Numbered from the stretch's first letter, positions 19,073 to 28,077 are shown. The stretch is DNA of 64,000 nucleotides from Pseudomonas lutea (GCF_000759445.1 NZ_JRMB01000002.1:1736001-1800000), one strand, 5' to 3'. Numbers and translations are program-made. The notes: generated from the sequence alone by a model not told the origin.

Positions 19073-20284
19073 TCAGCACCCTGTCAAAACAGTGGGGCGC
19101 CGCTCGCCTTCAAAGAAGAACGGGCGGATGCGCACACCCACCGCGTTGCCGGCGAAGGCAGCGATCAGCCACAACCATCCATGCACGCTACCCGAAGCAA
19201 TACCGCTGAAGTAGGCGCCGATGTTGCAGCCGTACGCCAGCCGCGAACCGTAGCCCAGCAACAAACCACCAATGACAGCGGCCATCAGCGAGCGCGCCGG
19301 GATTTTCAAGCTTGGGGCGAATCGTCCTGCAAGGCCTGCCGCCAATGCGGCACCCAGCATGATGCCGATGTCCATGACGGTGGTGATGTCTTCCCAGACT
19401 GGCGCTGCCAATGCCTTGGCGTTTGCCGGCATCTGCCAGAACGGCCAGCTCGCCACATCAACACCCAGACCACCGGCCACCTTTGCACCCCAGAGTGCGA
19501 ACGCTGCGGTAATACCCCACGGCCGACCGGCCAATACCAACGTGGCGTAGTTGAGCAGCGCGAGTGCCACCGCTCCCCACACCAGAGGCCACGGACCGCG
19601 CAAAAAGCGCCGCACACCAACGTGTTCGCTCGAGACAGCAGCTTCCAGATCGCCATGCCGACGCTTTTCAAGCCTGACGGTGACCCAGGCGATAGTTGCA
19701 AACAGCGCCAGGCTGATGAGCAATGCGGGGATCACCCCAAAACTTTTCACGATGGACGTCGCCGGAAACGATGGCAACGAGAACCACCAGTCGACATGGT
19801 GAGTCGCGATCAGCGAACCGATGATGAAGAACAGCAAGGTCACGAGCATCCGCGCGTTTCCCCCACCGACGGTAAACAGCGTGCCGGACGCGCAGCCGCC
19901 ACCCATTTGCATGCCGATGCCGAAGATGAACGCGCCGAAGACAACAGACACTCCCGCCGGGGCGACCAGACCGGTCACCGGCGTTCCAAACAGGGTGCCT
20001 GCACCCAATGCGGGAAAGAACAACACGACCGCAACCGCCAACATCACCATCTGCGCGCGCAGGCCGGCGCCGCGCCGCTCATTGATGAACACCCGCCATG
20101 CGGACGTGAAACCAAAGGCAGCGTGATAAAGCGTCAGACCCAGCGCTGCGCCTACGATCAGCAACAACACTTGCCTGCCACCCACGGCAGATTGTAGAAA
20201 CAGTGCACCGACCACCAACAAAAAGAAGGCGATCAACGGCGCGCCCAGCTTGCGCTGCGGCGCCAGGGATAGAGGAAGGCTCAT
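19073..20284 (-). CDS. YeeE/YedE (DUF395) family sulfur transporter
   Basis: Polytopic membrane protein of the thiosulfate/sulfur-compound transport family (TsuA-like). Two conserved cysteine motifs are present: MQMGGGCASGTLFTVGGGN in the first half and RLAYGCNIGAYFSGIASG in the second, matching the cysteines thought to relay thiosulfate. Start 20284 (MSLPLSLAPQR) is chosen because the preceding in-frame residues are charged and unconserved; 403 residues and about ten segments. No TusA/YeeD partner lies alongside. The gene ends with basic residues ERRPTVLTGC. Confidence 0.86.
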   Translation of the reverse strand: MSLPLSLAPQRKLGAPLIAFFLLVVGALFLQSAVGGRQVLLLIVGAALGLTLYHAAFGFTSAWRVFINERRGAGLRAQMVMLAVAVVLFFPALGAGTLFGTPVTGLVAPAGVSVVFGAFIFGIGMQMGGGCASGTLFTVGGGNARMLVTLLFFIIGSLIATHHVDWWFSLPSFPATSIVKSFGVIPALLISLALFATIAWVTVRLEKRRHGDLEAAVSSEHVGVRRFLRGPWPLVWGAVALALLNYATLVLAGRPWGITAAFALWGAKVAGGLGVDVASWPFWQMPANAKALAAPVWEDITTVMDIGIMLGAALAAGLAGRFAPSLKIPARSLMAAVIGGLLLGYGSRLAYGCNIGAYFSGIASGSVHGWLWLIAAFAGNAVGVRIRPFFFEGERRPTVLTGC

Positions 20285-20376
20285 GAGGTATCTCGGAAGA
20301 AGGATTGCAATGCGGGCGATTATACGCCGGTGCCAGCCTGATAACGTGCCATCTATCTTCCCGTGCCTCATCGCGA

Positions 20377-21924
20377 TCACGTTGGCCATACCCCACGCAG
20401 TCGCATTAACGCTGATGCGATATCTGGCTCCGGCACCGCCGCAAACCCAAGCACCAGGCCCGCTCTTTGATCCATCGGGGTAGCAGAGTCGGGCAACCAG
20501 TAATCGCTGAGTGGGTTGATCTCGACGCCCACACTTTCCGCGAGCGTTATTAATTGTCGCTCCCGCGCCATGCAGTCCACCTTAACCGCGACGTGCAGCC
20601 CCGCAACGGGCGTTGGCATCGGGCCGCATCCGGGAATATCGTCTGGCCAGGCGGCGAGCAGCGCATTGCGCCTGCTGAGCGAAGCGCGGCGCATGCGGCG
20701 AATATGCCGCTGAAAATGTCCGGCCGCGATGAACTCAGCCATGACCGCCTGTGTGGCAACCTCTGAATGCCGCATATCGACCGCACGGCGCCGGCTAAAA
20801 GGCTCGACCAGCTCCCGCGGGAGCACCAGGTAGCCCAGACGTAACGCAGGAAATGCGACCTTGCCGAAGGTGCCCACATAAAGAACACGCCCATGCTTAT
20901 CGAGAGCGGCCAAGGGTGCGAGTGGCGCGCCGCTGTAACGGTATTCTCCGTCGTAGTCATCTTCAACGATCCAGCCACCCGTGCGCGCCGCCCAGGCCAG
21001 TAATTCCAGACGGCGGCTCAGGCTCATCGTGACCCCCGTCGGGTATTGGTGCGAAGGCGTGACGTAAGCAAGCGTGCAATTGGTGCCATCAAGCTCCCGG
21101 CAGCACATGCCTTCATTATCGACGCAGACTCCGCGCAACGTGGCGCCCGCTATACCAAACGCATGGCCCGCAGCACGATACCCCGGATTTTCAACTGCCA
21201 CCGCATCGCCCGGCGTCAACAGCAGCTGTGCACAAAGGGTAATCGCCTGCTGCGCGCCGCTGGTGATCACTATTTGCTCAGCCGAGCAGTGCAACCCGCG
21301 AGAGGTTTTGAGATAAACCGCAATCAGCTCCCGTAAAGACCTCTCTCCTGCAGGGTCTCCGTAACCTAATCGATGAAGATCAGGCCGGCGCCAAAAAGCC
21401 GCTTGCAGCTTGCCCCACACAGCAAACGGGAATAGATCAACGGCCGGCAATCCGACACGAAACGCCCTCGGAGCGCCCGTTTTCACCGCGCTCAGATGGT
21501 GGAGGTTCAGCCGCTGAATTCCGGGCTTGGGGATAACTGCGTTATCCGGATCGGGCGCTAAAAACGGTCTGGATGTGGATAAACCTGTGGGTAAGCTTGT
21601 GGTTAACCCTGTGGACAACTTTGTGGATAGTTTCTTTTCATGCTTCGTATCCTTGTCAAGTTGCGCCACATACGTGCCGTCACCAACTCGTCCCTCAATG
21701 AACCCCTCGGCGAGTAACTGATCGTAGGCGCGCATGACGCTATTGCGCGATATACCCAACGCCGAAGCCAGATCACGACTGGCAGGCAGGCGCATACCGC
21801 TCTCCAGCCTGCCATCCAGCACTCGCTGGCGAAGCGCCTGATACAGCTGACGGCTCAAGCCCTGCCTTGGGTCGAGTTGAACACCGGCGAAGTCGAACGC
21901 TAAGGAAAGAACGGGAACTTGCAT
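20377..21924 (-). CDS. MocR family regulator (GntR-type HTH fused to an aminotransferase-like domain)
   Basis: A PLP-dependent transcription factor of 515 residues. Residues about 12-80 form the GntR winged helix (LSRQLYQALRQRVLDGRL, then SRDLASALGISRNSVMRAYDQL). A linker follows with five imperfect tetrapeptides of L-S/T/P-T-x type (about residues 99-118). A type-I aminotransferase fold then carries the PLP lysine region GTFGKVAFPALRLGYL. It is divergent from paiB, so it probably controls that unit. The linker DNA is a 12-bp tandem repeat resembling DnaA boxes. Confidence 0.93.
   Translation of the reverse strand: MQVPVLSLAFDFAGVQLDPRQGLSRQLYQALRQRVLDGRLESGMRLPASRDLASALGISRNSVMRAYDQLLAEGFIEGRVGDGTYVAQLDKDTKHEKKLSTKLSTGLTTSLPTGLSTSRPFLAPDPDNAVIPKPGIQRLNLHHLSAVKTGAPRAFRVGLPAVDLFPFAVWGKLQAAFWRRPDLHRLGYGDPAGERSLRELIAVYLKTSRGLHCSAEQIVITSGAQQAITLCAQLLLTPGDAVAVENPGYRAAGHAFGIAGATLRGVCVDNEGMCCRELDGTNCTLAYVTPSHQYPTGVTMSLSRRLELLAWAARTGGWIVEDDYDGEYRYSGAPLAPLAALDKHGRVLYVGTFGKVAFPALRLGYLVLPRELVEPFSRRRAVDMRHSEVATQAVMAEFIAAGHFQRHIRRMRRASLSRRNALLAAWPDDIPGCGPMPTPVAGLHVAVKVDCMARERQLITLAESVGVEINPLSDYWLPDSATPMDQRAGLVLGFAAVPEPDIASALMRLRGVWPT
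21574..21630. repeat. Five-copy 12-bp tandem repeat resembling DnaA boxes, inside the MocR linker
   Basis: TGTGGATAA, TGTGGGTAA, TGTGGTTAA, TGTGGACAA and TGTGGATAG begin at 21574, 21586, 21598, 21610 and 21622, exactly 12 bp apart. The first is a perfect DnaA box (TTATCCACA on the minus strand), the others one mismatch away. In frame it encodes the LSTK-LSTG-type linker. Confidence 0.85.
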
Positions 21925-21928
21925 GAAT

Positions 21929-21973
21929 TGGTCCTACTTAATGGACGGGTAATGGTCCTTTTATCTGACCAAT
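21929..21973. promoter_or_regulatory. Putative MocR operator between the MocR gene and paiB
   Basis: TGGTCCT occurs at 21929-21935 and again at 21953-21959 (24 bp apart), followed by an inverted copy GACCAAT (21967-21973). Direct repeats of this kind in a divergent gap are typical MocR sites. Confidence 0.5.
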
Positions 21974-22012
21974 AGCGTGCCTAGTATTGAGCCAGCCGCC
22001 AAGGAAAAGCTC

Positions 22013-22654
22013 ATGTACCTACCTGCTCATTTCAAAGAAAACGAATTGCCCGTCCTGCACGCCCAGATAGAAGGCTCGCGGCTGGCCATGGTCGTGACTT
22101 CAGGGTCGCAAGGGTTGCAAGCCAGCCATTTGCCTTTGCTTCTGCGTCCTGATGAGGGGGATAACGGAACGTTGTATGGGCACTTCGCAAAGGCCAACCC
22201 TCAGTGGCGGGATGTGCAGGAAGGCGCTGAGGTTATGGTGATCTTCAGCGGCGCCGATGCGTATATCAGCCCTTCGTTCTACCCGGCCAAAGCCGAGCAC
22301 GGCAAAGTGGTGCCGACCTGGAACTACCTGGCGGTGCACGCCTATGGTCAGGCTGAAGTGTTCACCGATCACGAGCGGTTGTTGCAAATTGTCAGCGGGC
22401 TCACCGAAAAACATGAAGCCAGCCGCGCCGAGCCATGGGCCGTCAGTGACGCGCCCGCTGATTACATCGAAAAGATGCTCAACGGAATTGTCGGCTTCGC
22501 ACTCCCCATTGCCCGGCTGGAAGGCAAGCGCAAGCTCAACCAGAACCGCAGCGCCGAAGACATTGCCGGCGTCAGCAAAGGGCTGGCGCAGAGCCCAAAC
22601 CCCTCCGATCAACACATTGCTCAATTGATGAGCCAAGGAACGCCGCGTGTCTGA
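22013..22654 (+). CDS. FMN-binding negative transcriptional regulator-like protein, PaiB family
   Basis: Flavin-type split-barrel protein of the PaiB family. It begins MYLPAHFKENELPVLHAQI, and contains PLLLRPDEG, GHFAKANPQWRD and the FYPAKAEHGKVVPTWNY motif that marks the family. Start 22013 has AAGGAAAAG upstream; 213 residues. It is the first gene of a unit with two acetyltransferases, which recalls the Bacillus paiAB pairing of an acetyltransferase with PaiB. Name by family; the role in this organism is unknown. Confidence 0.87.
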   Translation: MYLPAHFKENELPVLHAQIEGSRLAMVVTSGSQGLQASHLPLLLRPDEGDNGTLYGHFAKANPQWRDVQEGAEVMVIFSGADAYISPSFYPAKAEHGKVVPTWNYLAVHAYGQAEVFTDHERLLQIVSGLTEKHEASRAEPWAVSDAPADYIEKMLNGIVGFALPIARLEGKRKLNQNRSAEDIAGVSKGLAQSPNPSDQHIAQLMSQGTPRV

Positions 22655-23093
22655 CCTCGATATCCGCCCTATAACCGCCGATGATCACGACGTCTGGCTG
22701 CCCTTGTGGACGACCTACCTGAGCTTCTACAAAACGACGCTGCCGGAGACGGTCAGCCAGACTACCTGGCAGCGCTTTCTGGATGACAACGAACCCACCC
22801 ATGCTGCTCTTGCCTGGCAGGACGGCAAAGCGGTGGGCATGGTGCATTTCATCTATCACCGTTCAAACTGGAGCATCAGCAACGCGTGCTACCTGCAGGA
22901 TCTGCTGGTCGCGCCGGACCAGCGTGGCACGGGCGTCGGCCGCAGGCTGATCGAGTACGTGTACGCAACGGCCAAGCGGGACGGTGCCGACAAGGTTCAC
23001 TGGCTCACCCACGAAACCAACGCCACCGCCATTCAGCTCTATGAGCGTATCGCTGAGCGCCCGGGCTTCATCCAATTTCGCAAACCGCTGTAG
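22647..23093 (+). CDS. GNAT family N-acetyltransferase
   Basis: A 148-residue acetyl-CoA-dependent acyltransferase. The acetyl-CoA loop motif is LQDLLVAPDQRGTGVGRRLIEYV (Q/R-x-x-G-x-G/A). It begins at a GTG that overlaps the paiB end by 8 bp, so translation is likely coupled. The substrate is unknown; spermidine or small amines are a guess from the paiA/paiB analogy. Confidence 0.88.
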   Translation: MSDLDIRPITADDHDVWLPLWTTYLSFYKTTLPETVSQTTWQRFLDDNEPTHAALAWQDGKAVGMVHFIYHRSNWSISNACYLQDLLVAPDQRGTGVGRRLIEYVYATAKRDGADKVHWLTHETNATAIQLYERIAERPGFIQFRKPL

Positions 23094-23110
23094 CATCAGG
23101 AGTTCTCGAC

Positions 23111-23794
23111 ATGTCGGACCTCGACCATTGGCAATCAGCCAAACTGCCTGACACTCGCACGCTGCAAGGGCGCTTTATTCGCCTGGAAAAACTGAGCGCC
23201 GCCCGCCATGGCGATGGGTTATGGGAAGCGCTGGAAGGTCCGGCAGCTGACCCCAGGCTGTGGGATTACTTGTTCGTGGGGCCGTTTCCTGAGCGCAACG
23301 CATTCGATGACTATCTCGCAGGGCTGGAAGGCTCGGTAGACCCGTGGTTCTACACCGTCGTCGATCAACAGACGGGCAACATCGACGGCTTTCTTGCCCT
23401 GATGTCCATTGTGCCGAGCGCAGGCCGCATTGAGATTGGCCACGTAACCTTCGGCGCTTCCATGCAGCGCACGCCCAAAGCGACGGAAGCGGTTTATCTG
23501 CTGGCCAGGGAATCCTTCGCGCTGGGTAATCGCCGGCTGGAGTGGAAGTGCAACGCCGACAACGCCCGCTCCAAGCGCGCGGCAGAGCGCTTCGGCTTCA
23601 CGTTCGAGGGGACGTTCCGCCAGCATGCGGTCTCCAAGGGACAGAACCGAAACACCGCGTGGTACTCGATCATCGACAGCGAGTGGCCAAACGTGGAGCG
23701 GGCATTCGGCGCATGGCTGGGTGTGGATAACTTCGACAACGGCCAGCAGGTGCGGAAGCTGGAAGACCTGCGTAGCCAGCCCCTGACTGAGTAG
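23111..23794 (+). CDS. GNAT family N-acetyltransferase, RimJ/RimL type
   Basis: A 227-residue protein with the RimL-type layout: N-terminal RFIRLEKLSAARHGDGLWEAL, GRIEIGHVTFGASMQRTPKATEAVYLL, and ARSKRAAERFGFTFEGTFRQH before the end. These enzymes acetylate alpha-amino groups of proteins or small molecules. It starts 17 bp after the preceding acetyltransferase and is the third gene of the unit. A perfect 9-bp DnaA box sequence (23722-23730) falls in its coding part. Confidence 0.86.
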   Translation: MSDLDHWQSAKLPDTRTLQGRFIRLEKLSAARHGDGLWEALEGPAADPRLWDYLFVGPFPERNAFDDYLAGLEGSVDPWFYTVVDQQTGNIDGFLALMSIVPSAGRIEIGHVTFGASMQRTPKATEAVYLLARESFALGNRRLEWKCNADNARSKRAAERFGFTFEGTFRQHAVSKGQNRNTAWYSIIDSEWPNVERAFGAWLGVDNFDNGQQVRKLEDLRSQPLTE

Positions 23795-23899
23795 GAAACG
23801 TCCGAAAACGCTGCGTGACTCTCACAGGCACAAAAAGCTCAGGCTATCGTCAAGCGTGTTCACAGGAAGTGGACACCCTAACCATTCAAGGAAGACGAC

Positions 23900-24487
23900 A
23901 TGCAAACCCTTAATGCCCAGAAAACCCCTGAAAACCCATGGCGCGTACCGGCTCCCGTCCTTAGCAGCGGTAAGTACGGAAGCGTGATCGCTGATCGAGG
24001 ATTGCTCAAGAAAGCCGTCGCCGGTTCCAACGGTCACTATCTTTTCACCGAAACTGCGGTTGGCGTCCAGTCGTTGGCGATTGTCGGCACGGCGGTGCAG
24101 GTCATTGAATTCCTGCTAAACCATCAAACGCGCGGTGTCGAATCGACGATCAAAAGCCTCCCGCACCTCTACATGGGCATCAGCCCATACACACCAAAAG
24201 CCCGATTCTCGGGGGTATTTCCCGCCAACGAGCTGCTTTCAAGCGTCGCCGACTTTTTGGGCAAATTGATCCCGGCACCGGATTGGTCAACTCTTCTTGG
24301 CGCCCCTGATCAGCTCGCCACGCTCAAGAAAGCCATTGACGGCCTGAACTCTGCAGACAAGGCCAAGGGCACTTTGCTTTACGTCAAGCTCAGCTACCTT
24401 CAGGAAGAGAAAATGTTCTTGATCGGCAGAGGTAAGGCTACGTTCAAAGACATCCTGCATGTCTTCCAGAAACACTATAAAAAGTGA
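23900..24487 (+). CDS. Hypothetical protein, 195 residues
   Basis: I do not recognise a family. The protein begins MQTLNAQKTPENPWRVPAP, has no signal peptide, and shows one weakly hydrophobic stretch (about residues 52-70, VGVQSLAIVGTAVQVIEFLL) that is too short of hydrophobicity to be sure of membrane insertion. It ends in a lysine-rich tail HVFQKHYKK. Codon use looks less G+C-rich than its neighbours. An AAGGAAGACGAC ribosome site precedes the ATG. Monocistronic, with a terminator downstream. It may be a laterally acquired or fast-evolving gene. Confidence 0.72.
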   Translation: MQTLNAQKTPENPWRVPAPVLSSGKYGSVIADRGLLKKAVAGSNGHYLFTETAVGVQSLAIVGTAVQVIEFLLNHQTRGVESTIKSLPHLYMGISPYTPKARFSGVFPANELLSSVADFLGKLIPAPDWSTLLGAPDQLATLKKAIDGLNSADKAKGTLLYVKLSYLQEEKMFLIGRGKATFKDILHVFQKHYKK

Positions 24488-24561
24488 CAGCTGCTGCTCA
24501 CCCAGCGTGAACATGAAGCAAAAAAAGAGGAGCCACGAGAGCTCCCCCAGAGGTAACTGTT

Positions 24562-24598
24562 CAGCCTGCCGCATCTGTGCGCGGCAGGTTGTTCTTTC
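24562..24598 (+). terminator. Terminator between the hypothetical gene and oadA/pycB
   Basis: Stem CCTGCCGC / GCGGCAGG (with G-U extension), followed by TTGTTCTTTC on the plus strand. It separates convergent genes. Confidence 0.7.
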
Positions 24599-24607
24599 AA
24601 CGAAAAG

Positions 24608-26416
24608 TCAGCCTTCAATCTCGACCAAAATTTCGCCCGGGTTCACGCGATCACCCTTGGCCACATGAATCGCCACAACCTTGCCGGCAACCGCTGCCTG
24701 CACTTCGGTTTCCATCTTCATCGCTTCGGTAATCAGCACAGCCTGTCCCGCACGCACGCTGTCGCCTTCTTTCACCAGCACGTCAACAATATTGCCTGGC
24801 ATGGTCGTGCTCACATGCCCCGGTTTGCTGGCTTGAGCACGCTTGCCGATGCCCGTGCCGACGAATTCGTTGAGCGGCTCGAACACCACTTCTTCCGGCA
24901 TGCCGTCGATCGACAGATAAAAGTGACGCTTGCCCTCGGCTTTGACGCCCACACCGGTGATGTCGACGCGGTAGCTTTCGCCGTGGACATCGATCACGAA
25001 CTCAGTCGGTACGCCCTCGCCGCCCGCCTTGGTCACCGCGCCCGGCTCGGGGATGGGCAGCAACGGCTCTGGGGCCAGGGTGCCTGCGGCGCGTTCTTCG
25101 AGAAACTTGCGCCCGATATCCGGGAACATGGCATACGTCAGCACGTCTTCTTCGGTGGCGGCCAATGCACCGATCTCGCCGCGCAGCTTAGTCATCTCCG
25201 GCTTGAGCAGATCGGCAGGGCGCACATCGATCAGCTCTTCATTACCGATGGCCTGCCGACGCAGCGTCTCGTCCACTTGCCCCGGCGCCTTGCCATACCC
25301 TCCGGTGAGATAAAGCTTCACTTCATTGGTGATGGTTTTATAACGCTCTCCTGCCAGCACGTTGAAAAACGCCTGGGTACCGACGATCTGCGAAGTCGGG
25401 GTCACCAGGGGCGGGTAACCCAGGTCTTTGCGCACCCGTGGAATTTCCGCCAGCACTTCAGCCATGCGGTTCAATGCGCCCTGCTCTTTGAGCTGGTTGG
25501 CGAGGTTGGAAATCATGCCTCCCGGCACCTGGTTGACTTGCACCCTGGTGTCGACCGCAGTGAATTCGCTCTCGAACTGGTGATACTTCTTACGCACGGC
25601 GTAGAAGTACAAGCCGATTTCCTGCAGCAGTTCCAGATCCAGGCCGGTGTCGAACTCGCTCCCTTTGAGCGCCGCCACCATGGATTCGGTGCCCGGGTGA
25701 CTGGTGCCCCAGGCAAAACTGGAGATGGCGGTATCAATATGATCCGCACCGTTTTCCACTGCCTTGAGCTGGCACATCGCGGCCAGGCCTGCGGTGTCGT
25801 GAGAGTGAATGAACACCGGCAGCGATTGCTCGGCCTTCAGTGCCTTGACCAGCTCACCCGTCGCATACGGGGTCAGCAGACCCGCCATGTCCTTGATCGC
25901 GACAGAATCACAGCCCATCGCCTCCATCTCCTTGGCCTGCGCCACAAACGCGCCGATGGTGTGCACCGGGCTAGTGGTGTACGCAATGGTGCCCTGCGCG
26001 TGTTTGCCGGAAGCCTTCACTGCCTCAACCGCAACGCGCAGATTTCGCACGTCGTTCATGGCGTCGAAGATGCGAAAAACGTCGATACCGTTCTCTGCAG
26101 CCTTGGCGACGAATGCCTTGACGACGTCGTCGCTATAATGGCGATACCCCAACAGGTTCTGACCGCGAAGCAGCATCTGCAGGCGCGTATTGGGCAGCGC
26201 AGCGCGCAACTGACGCAGGCGCTCCCATGGATCTTCTTTCAGGAAGCGCACGCAGGCATCGAACGTTGCACCGCCCCACACTTCCAGCGACCAATAGCCG
26301 ACCTTGTCGAGCTTGTCGCAGATCGGCAGCATGTCCTCGGTGCGCATACGGGTAGCCAGCAGGGACTGATGGGCGTCGCGCAGAATGGTGTCGGTGACAT
26401 GGATCTTCTTGGTCAT
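24608..26416 (-). CDS. pycB: Pyruvate carboxylase subunit B (oxaloacetate decarboxylase alpha-like)
   Basis: Carboxyltransferase plus biotin carrier half of the two-subunit pyruvate carboxylase, which makes oxaloacetate for anaplerosis. The N-terminal TIM barrel begins KKIHVTDTILRDAHQSLLATR; a conserved PycA/OadA middle domain follows; the C-terminal biotinyl domain has the EAMKMETEV lysine. Start 26416 has GAGGAAAT upstream; 602 residues. Oxaloacetate decarboxylase alpha is similar, but no beta or gamma subunit is present and a biotin carboxylase gene lies next to it, so pyruvate carboxylase is the better reading. Confidence 0.93.
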   Translation of the reverse strand: MTKKIHVTDTILRDAHQSLLATRMRTEDMLPICDKLDKVGYWSLEVWGGATFDACVRFLKEDPWERLRQLRAALPNTRLQMLLRGQNLLGYRHYSDDVVKAFVAKAAENGIDVFRIFDAMNDVRNLRVAVEAVKASGKHAQGTIAYTTSPVHTIGAFVAQAKEMEAMGCDSVAIKDMAGLLTPYATGELVKALKAEQSLPVFIHSHDTAGLAAMCQLKAVENGADHIDTAISSFAWGTSHPGTESMVAALKGSEFDTGLDLELLQEIGLYFYAVRKKYHQFESEFTAVDTRVQVNQVPGGMISNLANQLKEQGALNRMAEVLAEIPRVRKDLGYPPLVTPTSQIVGTQAFFNVLAGERYKTITNEVKLYLTGGYGKAPGQVDETLRRQAIGNEELIDVRPADLLKPEMTKLRGEIGALAATEEDVLTYAMFPDIGRKFLEERAAGTLAPEPLLPIPEPGAVTKAGGEGVPTEFVIDVHGESYRVDITGVGVKAEGKRHFYLSIDGMPEEVVFEPLNEFVGTGIGKRAQASKPGHVSTTMPGNIVDVLVKEGDSVRAGQAVLITEAMKMETEVQAAVAGKVVAIHVAKGDRVNPGEILVEIEG

Positions 26417-26430
26417 TTTTATTTCCTCAG

Positions 26431-26511
26431 AGCTGCAAGCGCCAAGCTGCAAGCCTCAAGCAAAAGCCGATCGCGCTCTTTCTTGCAGCTTGCCACTTGT
26501 CGCTTGCAGCT
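26431..26511. repeat. Inverted-repeat element between pycA and pycB
   Basis: AGCTGCAAGC and CAAGCTGCAAG on the left are mirrored by CTTGCAGCTTG and GCTTGCAGCT on the right (26431-26454 against 26482-26511). This Pseudomonas-type GCTTGCAGCTTG repeat would form a strong stem in the pycA-pycB messenger. Confidence 0.75.
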
Positions 26512-26518
26512 AACGTGT

Positions 26519-27934
26519 TCATAAGCCCGCATGGGCGGCAATGGCGGCGGCGATGGCCAGGGCGAGCTCTTCAGGCTTGCGCTTGATCGAGTAATTAGTC
26601 AGCTCGGGGTGGCTTTCAACAAAGCTGGTGTTGAACTGCCCGCTGCGAAATTCCGGGTTGCGCAGGATTTCCTGGTAGTACGCGGCCGTGGTCTTAACGC
26701 CCTGCAAACGCATGTCATCGAGCGCCCGCAGGCCACGGTCCATCGCTTCCTCCCAGGTCAGCGCCCAGACAATCAGCTTCAGGCACATCGAGTCGTAATA
26801 CGGTGGAATGGTGTAGCCGGTATAGATAGCCGTATCCGTTCGCACACCAGGGCCGCCCGGCGCGTAGTACCGGGTGATTTTGCCGAAGCTCGGCAGAAAA
26901 CCGTTTTTCGGGTCCTCTGCGTTGATCCGGAACTGCAACGCGAAACCGCGATGGATGATGTCTTCCTGTTTGACCGACAGCGGCAGCCCGGAGGCGATCC
27001 GAATCTGCTCGCGCACAATGTCGATCCCGGTGATTTCCTCGGTGATCGTGTGCTCGACCTGAACCCGGGTATTCATCTCCATGAAGTACACCTCGCCCTC
27101 GGCGAGCAGAAACTCCACGGTGCCGGCGTTCTCGTAGCCCACCGCCTTGGCTGCACGCACGGACAGATCGCCGATGTAGGCACGTTGCTCGGGTGTCAGT
27201 TGAGGGCTGGGGGCGATTTCGATGAGCTTCTGGTTGCGGCGTTGGATGGAGCAGTCGCGCTCGAACAGATGCACGACGTTGCCAAAGCTGTCGCCGAGAA
27301 TCTGCGCCTCGATGTGCTTGGGGTTGACGATGCACTTTTCGAGAAAGACTTCGGCCTTGCCAAACGCCTTGGTGGCCTCGGAAATAACCCGCGGAAATGC
27401 CTGCTCGAGTTCTTCCCGACTGTTGCAGCGACGAATGCCACGACCGCCCCCACCCGAGGTGGCCTTGAGCATGACCGGATAACCGATGCGGTCACCCTCA
27501 ATCAACGCTTCAGCGATGTCAGCGACGTTGCCTTCAGTACCCGGGGTAACCGGGACGCCAGCCTTGATCATGCTGCGGCGGGCTTCGGTTTTATCCCCCA
27601 TGCGCCGAATGACTTCAGCGGACGGGCCGATGAATTTAATCCCTCGCTCTGCGCAGATTTCTGCCAGCTCTGCGTTCTCCGATAAGAATCCATAGCCAGG
27701 GTGCAAAGCATCGCAGCCGGTTTCTACCGCGAGGTTCACCAACTTGCGCGGGTTCAAATAGCCTTCAAGCGGCTCCGAGCCGATGCCATAGGCTTCGTCC
27801 GCGCGCTTCACGTGGAGCGCATGCCGGTCGGCTTCCGAGTAGATCGCCACTGAGCGGATGCCCATCTCGGCGCAGGCGCGCACGATTCGGACCGCGATTT
27901 CCCCCCGGTTTGCGATCAGGATTTTTTTTATCAC
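26519..27934 (-). CDS. pycA: Pyruvate carboxylase subunit A (biotin carboxylase)
   Basis: ATP-dependent biotin carboxylase of 471 residues. Motifs: KILIANRGEIAVRIVRACAEMG start, KATSGGGGRGIRRC glycine-rich ATP loop, MEMNTRVQVEHTITEEITG active site. It is close to AccC, but the neighbouring carboxyltransferase/biotin subunit and LysR regulator identify the two-subunit pyruvate carboxylase. It is upstream of pycB on the same strand, separated by a 102-bp gap containing an inverted repeat. Confidence 0.93.
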   Translation of the reverse strand: MIKKILIANRGEIAVRIVRACAEMGIRSVAIYSEADRHALHVKRADEAYGIGSEPLEGYLNPRKLVNLAVETGCDALHPGYGFLSENAELAEICAERGIKFIGPSAEVIRRMGDKTEARRSMIKAGVPVTPGTEGNVADIAEALIEGDRIGYPVMLKATSGGGGRGIRRCNSREELEQAFPRVISEATKAFGKAEVFLEKCIVNPKHIEAQILGDSFGNVVHLFERDCSIQRRNQKLIEIAPSPQLTPEQRAYIGDLSVRAAKAVGYENAGTVEFLLAEGEVYFMEMNTRVQVEHTITEEITGIDIVREQIRIASGLPLSVKQEDIIHRGFALQFRINAEDPKNGFLPSFGKITRYYAPGGPGVRTDTAIYTGYTIPPYYDSMCLKLIVWALTWEEAMDRGLRALDDMRLQGVKTTAAYYQEILRNPEFRSGQFNTSFVESHPELTNYSIKRKPEELALAIAAAIAAHAGL

Positions 27935-28077
27935 TGGAATTTCCTCGACCGATTAGCGGATGGACCAGAGGTCTGGCCCATGCCGCATGACATTCCGTTA
28001 CCGCGTATTGCAATGCGGGTGAAGCCACCCTATGACGGATCATCAATTAACAAAAATGAGTAAAAATTGGGTGAACC

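Noticed and set aside
24665..26524. Long open frame antisense to pycB (619 codons)
   Set aside because: Composition is His/Arg/Gln-rich as expected of an antisense shadow of a conserved gene.
26531..27685. Open frame antisense to pycA
   Set aside because: Shadow of the conserved biotin carboxylase gene.
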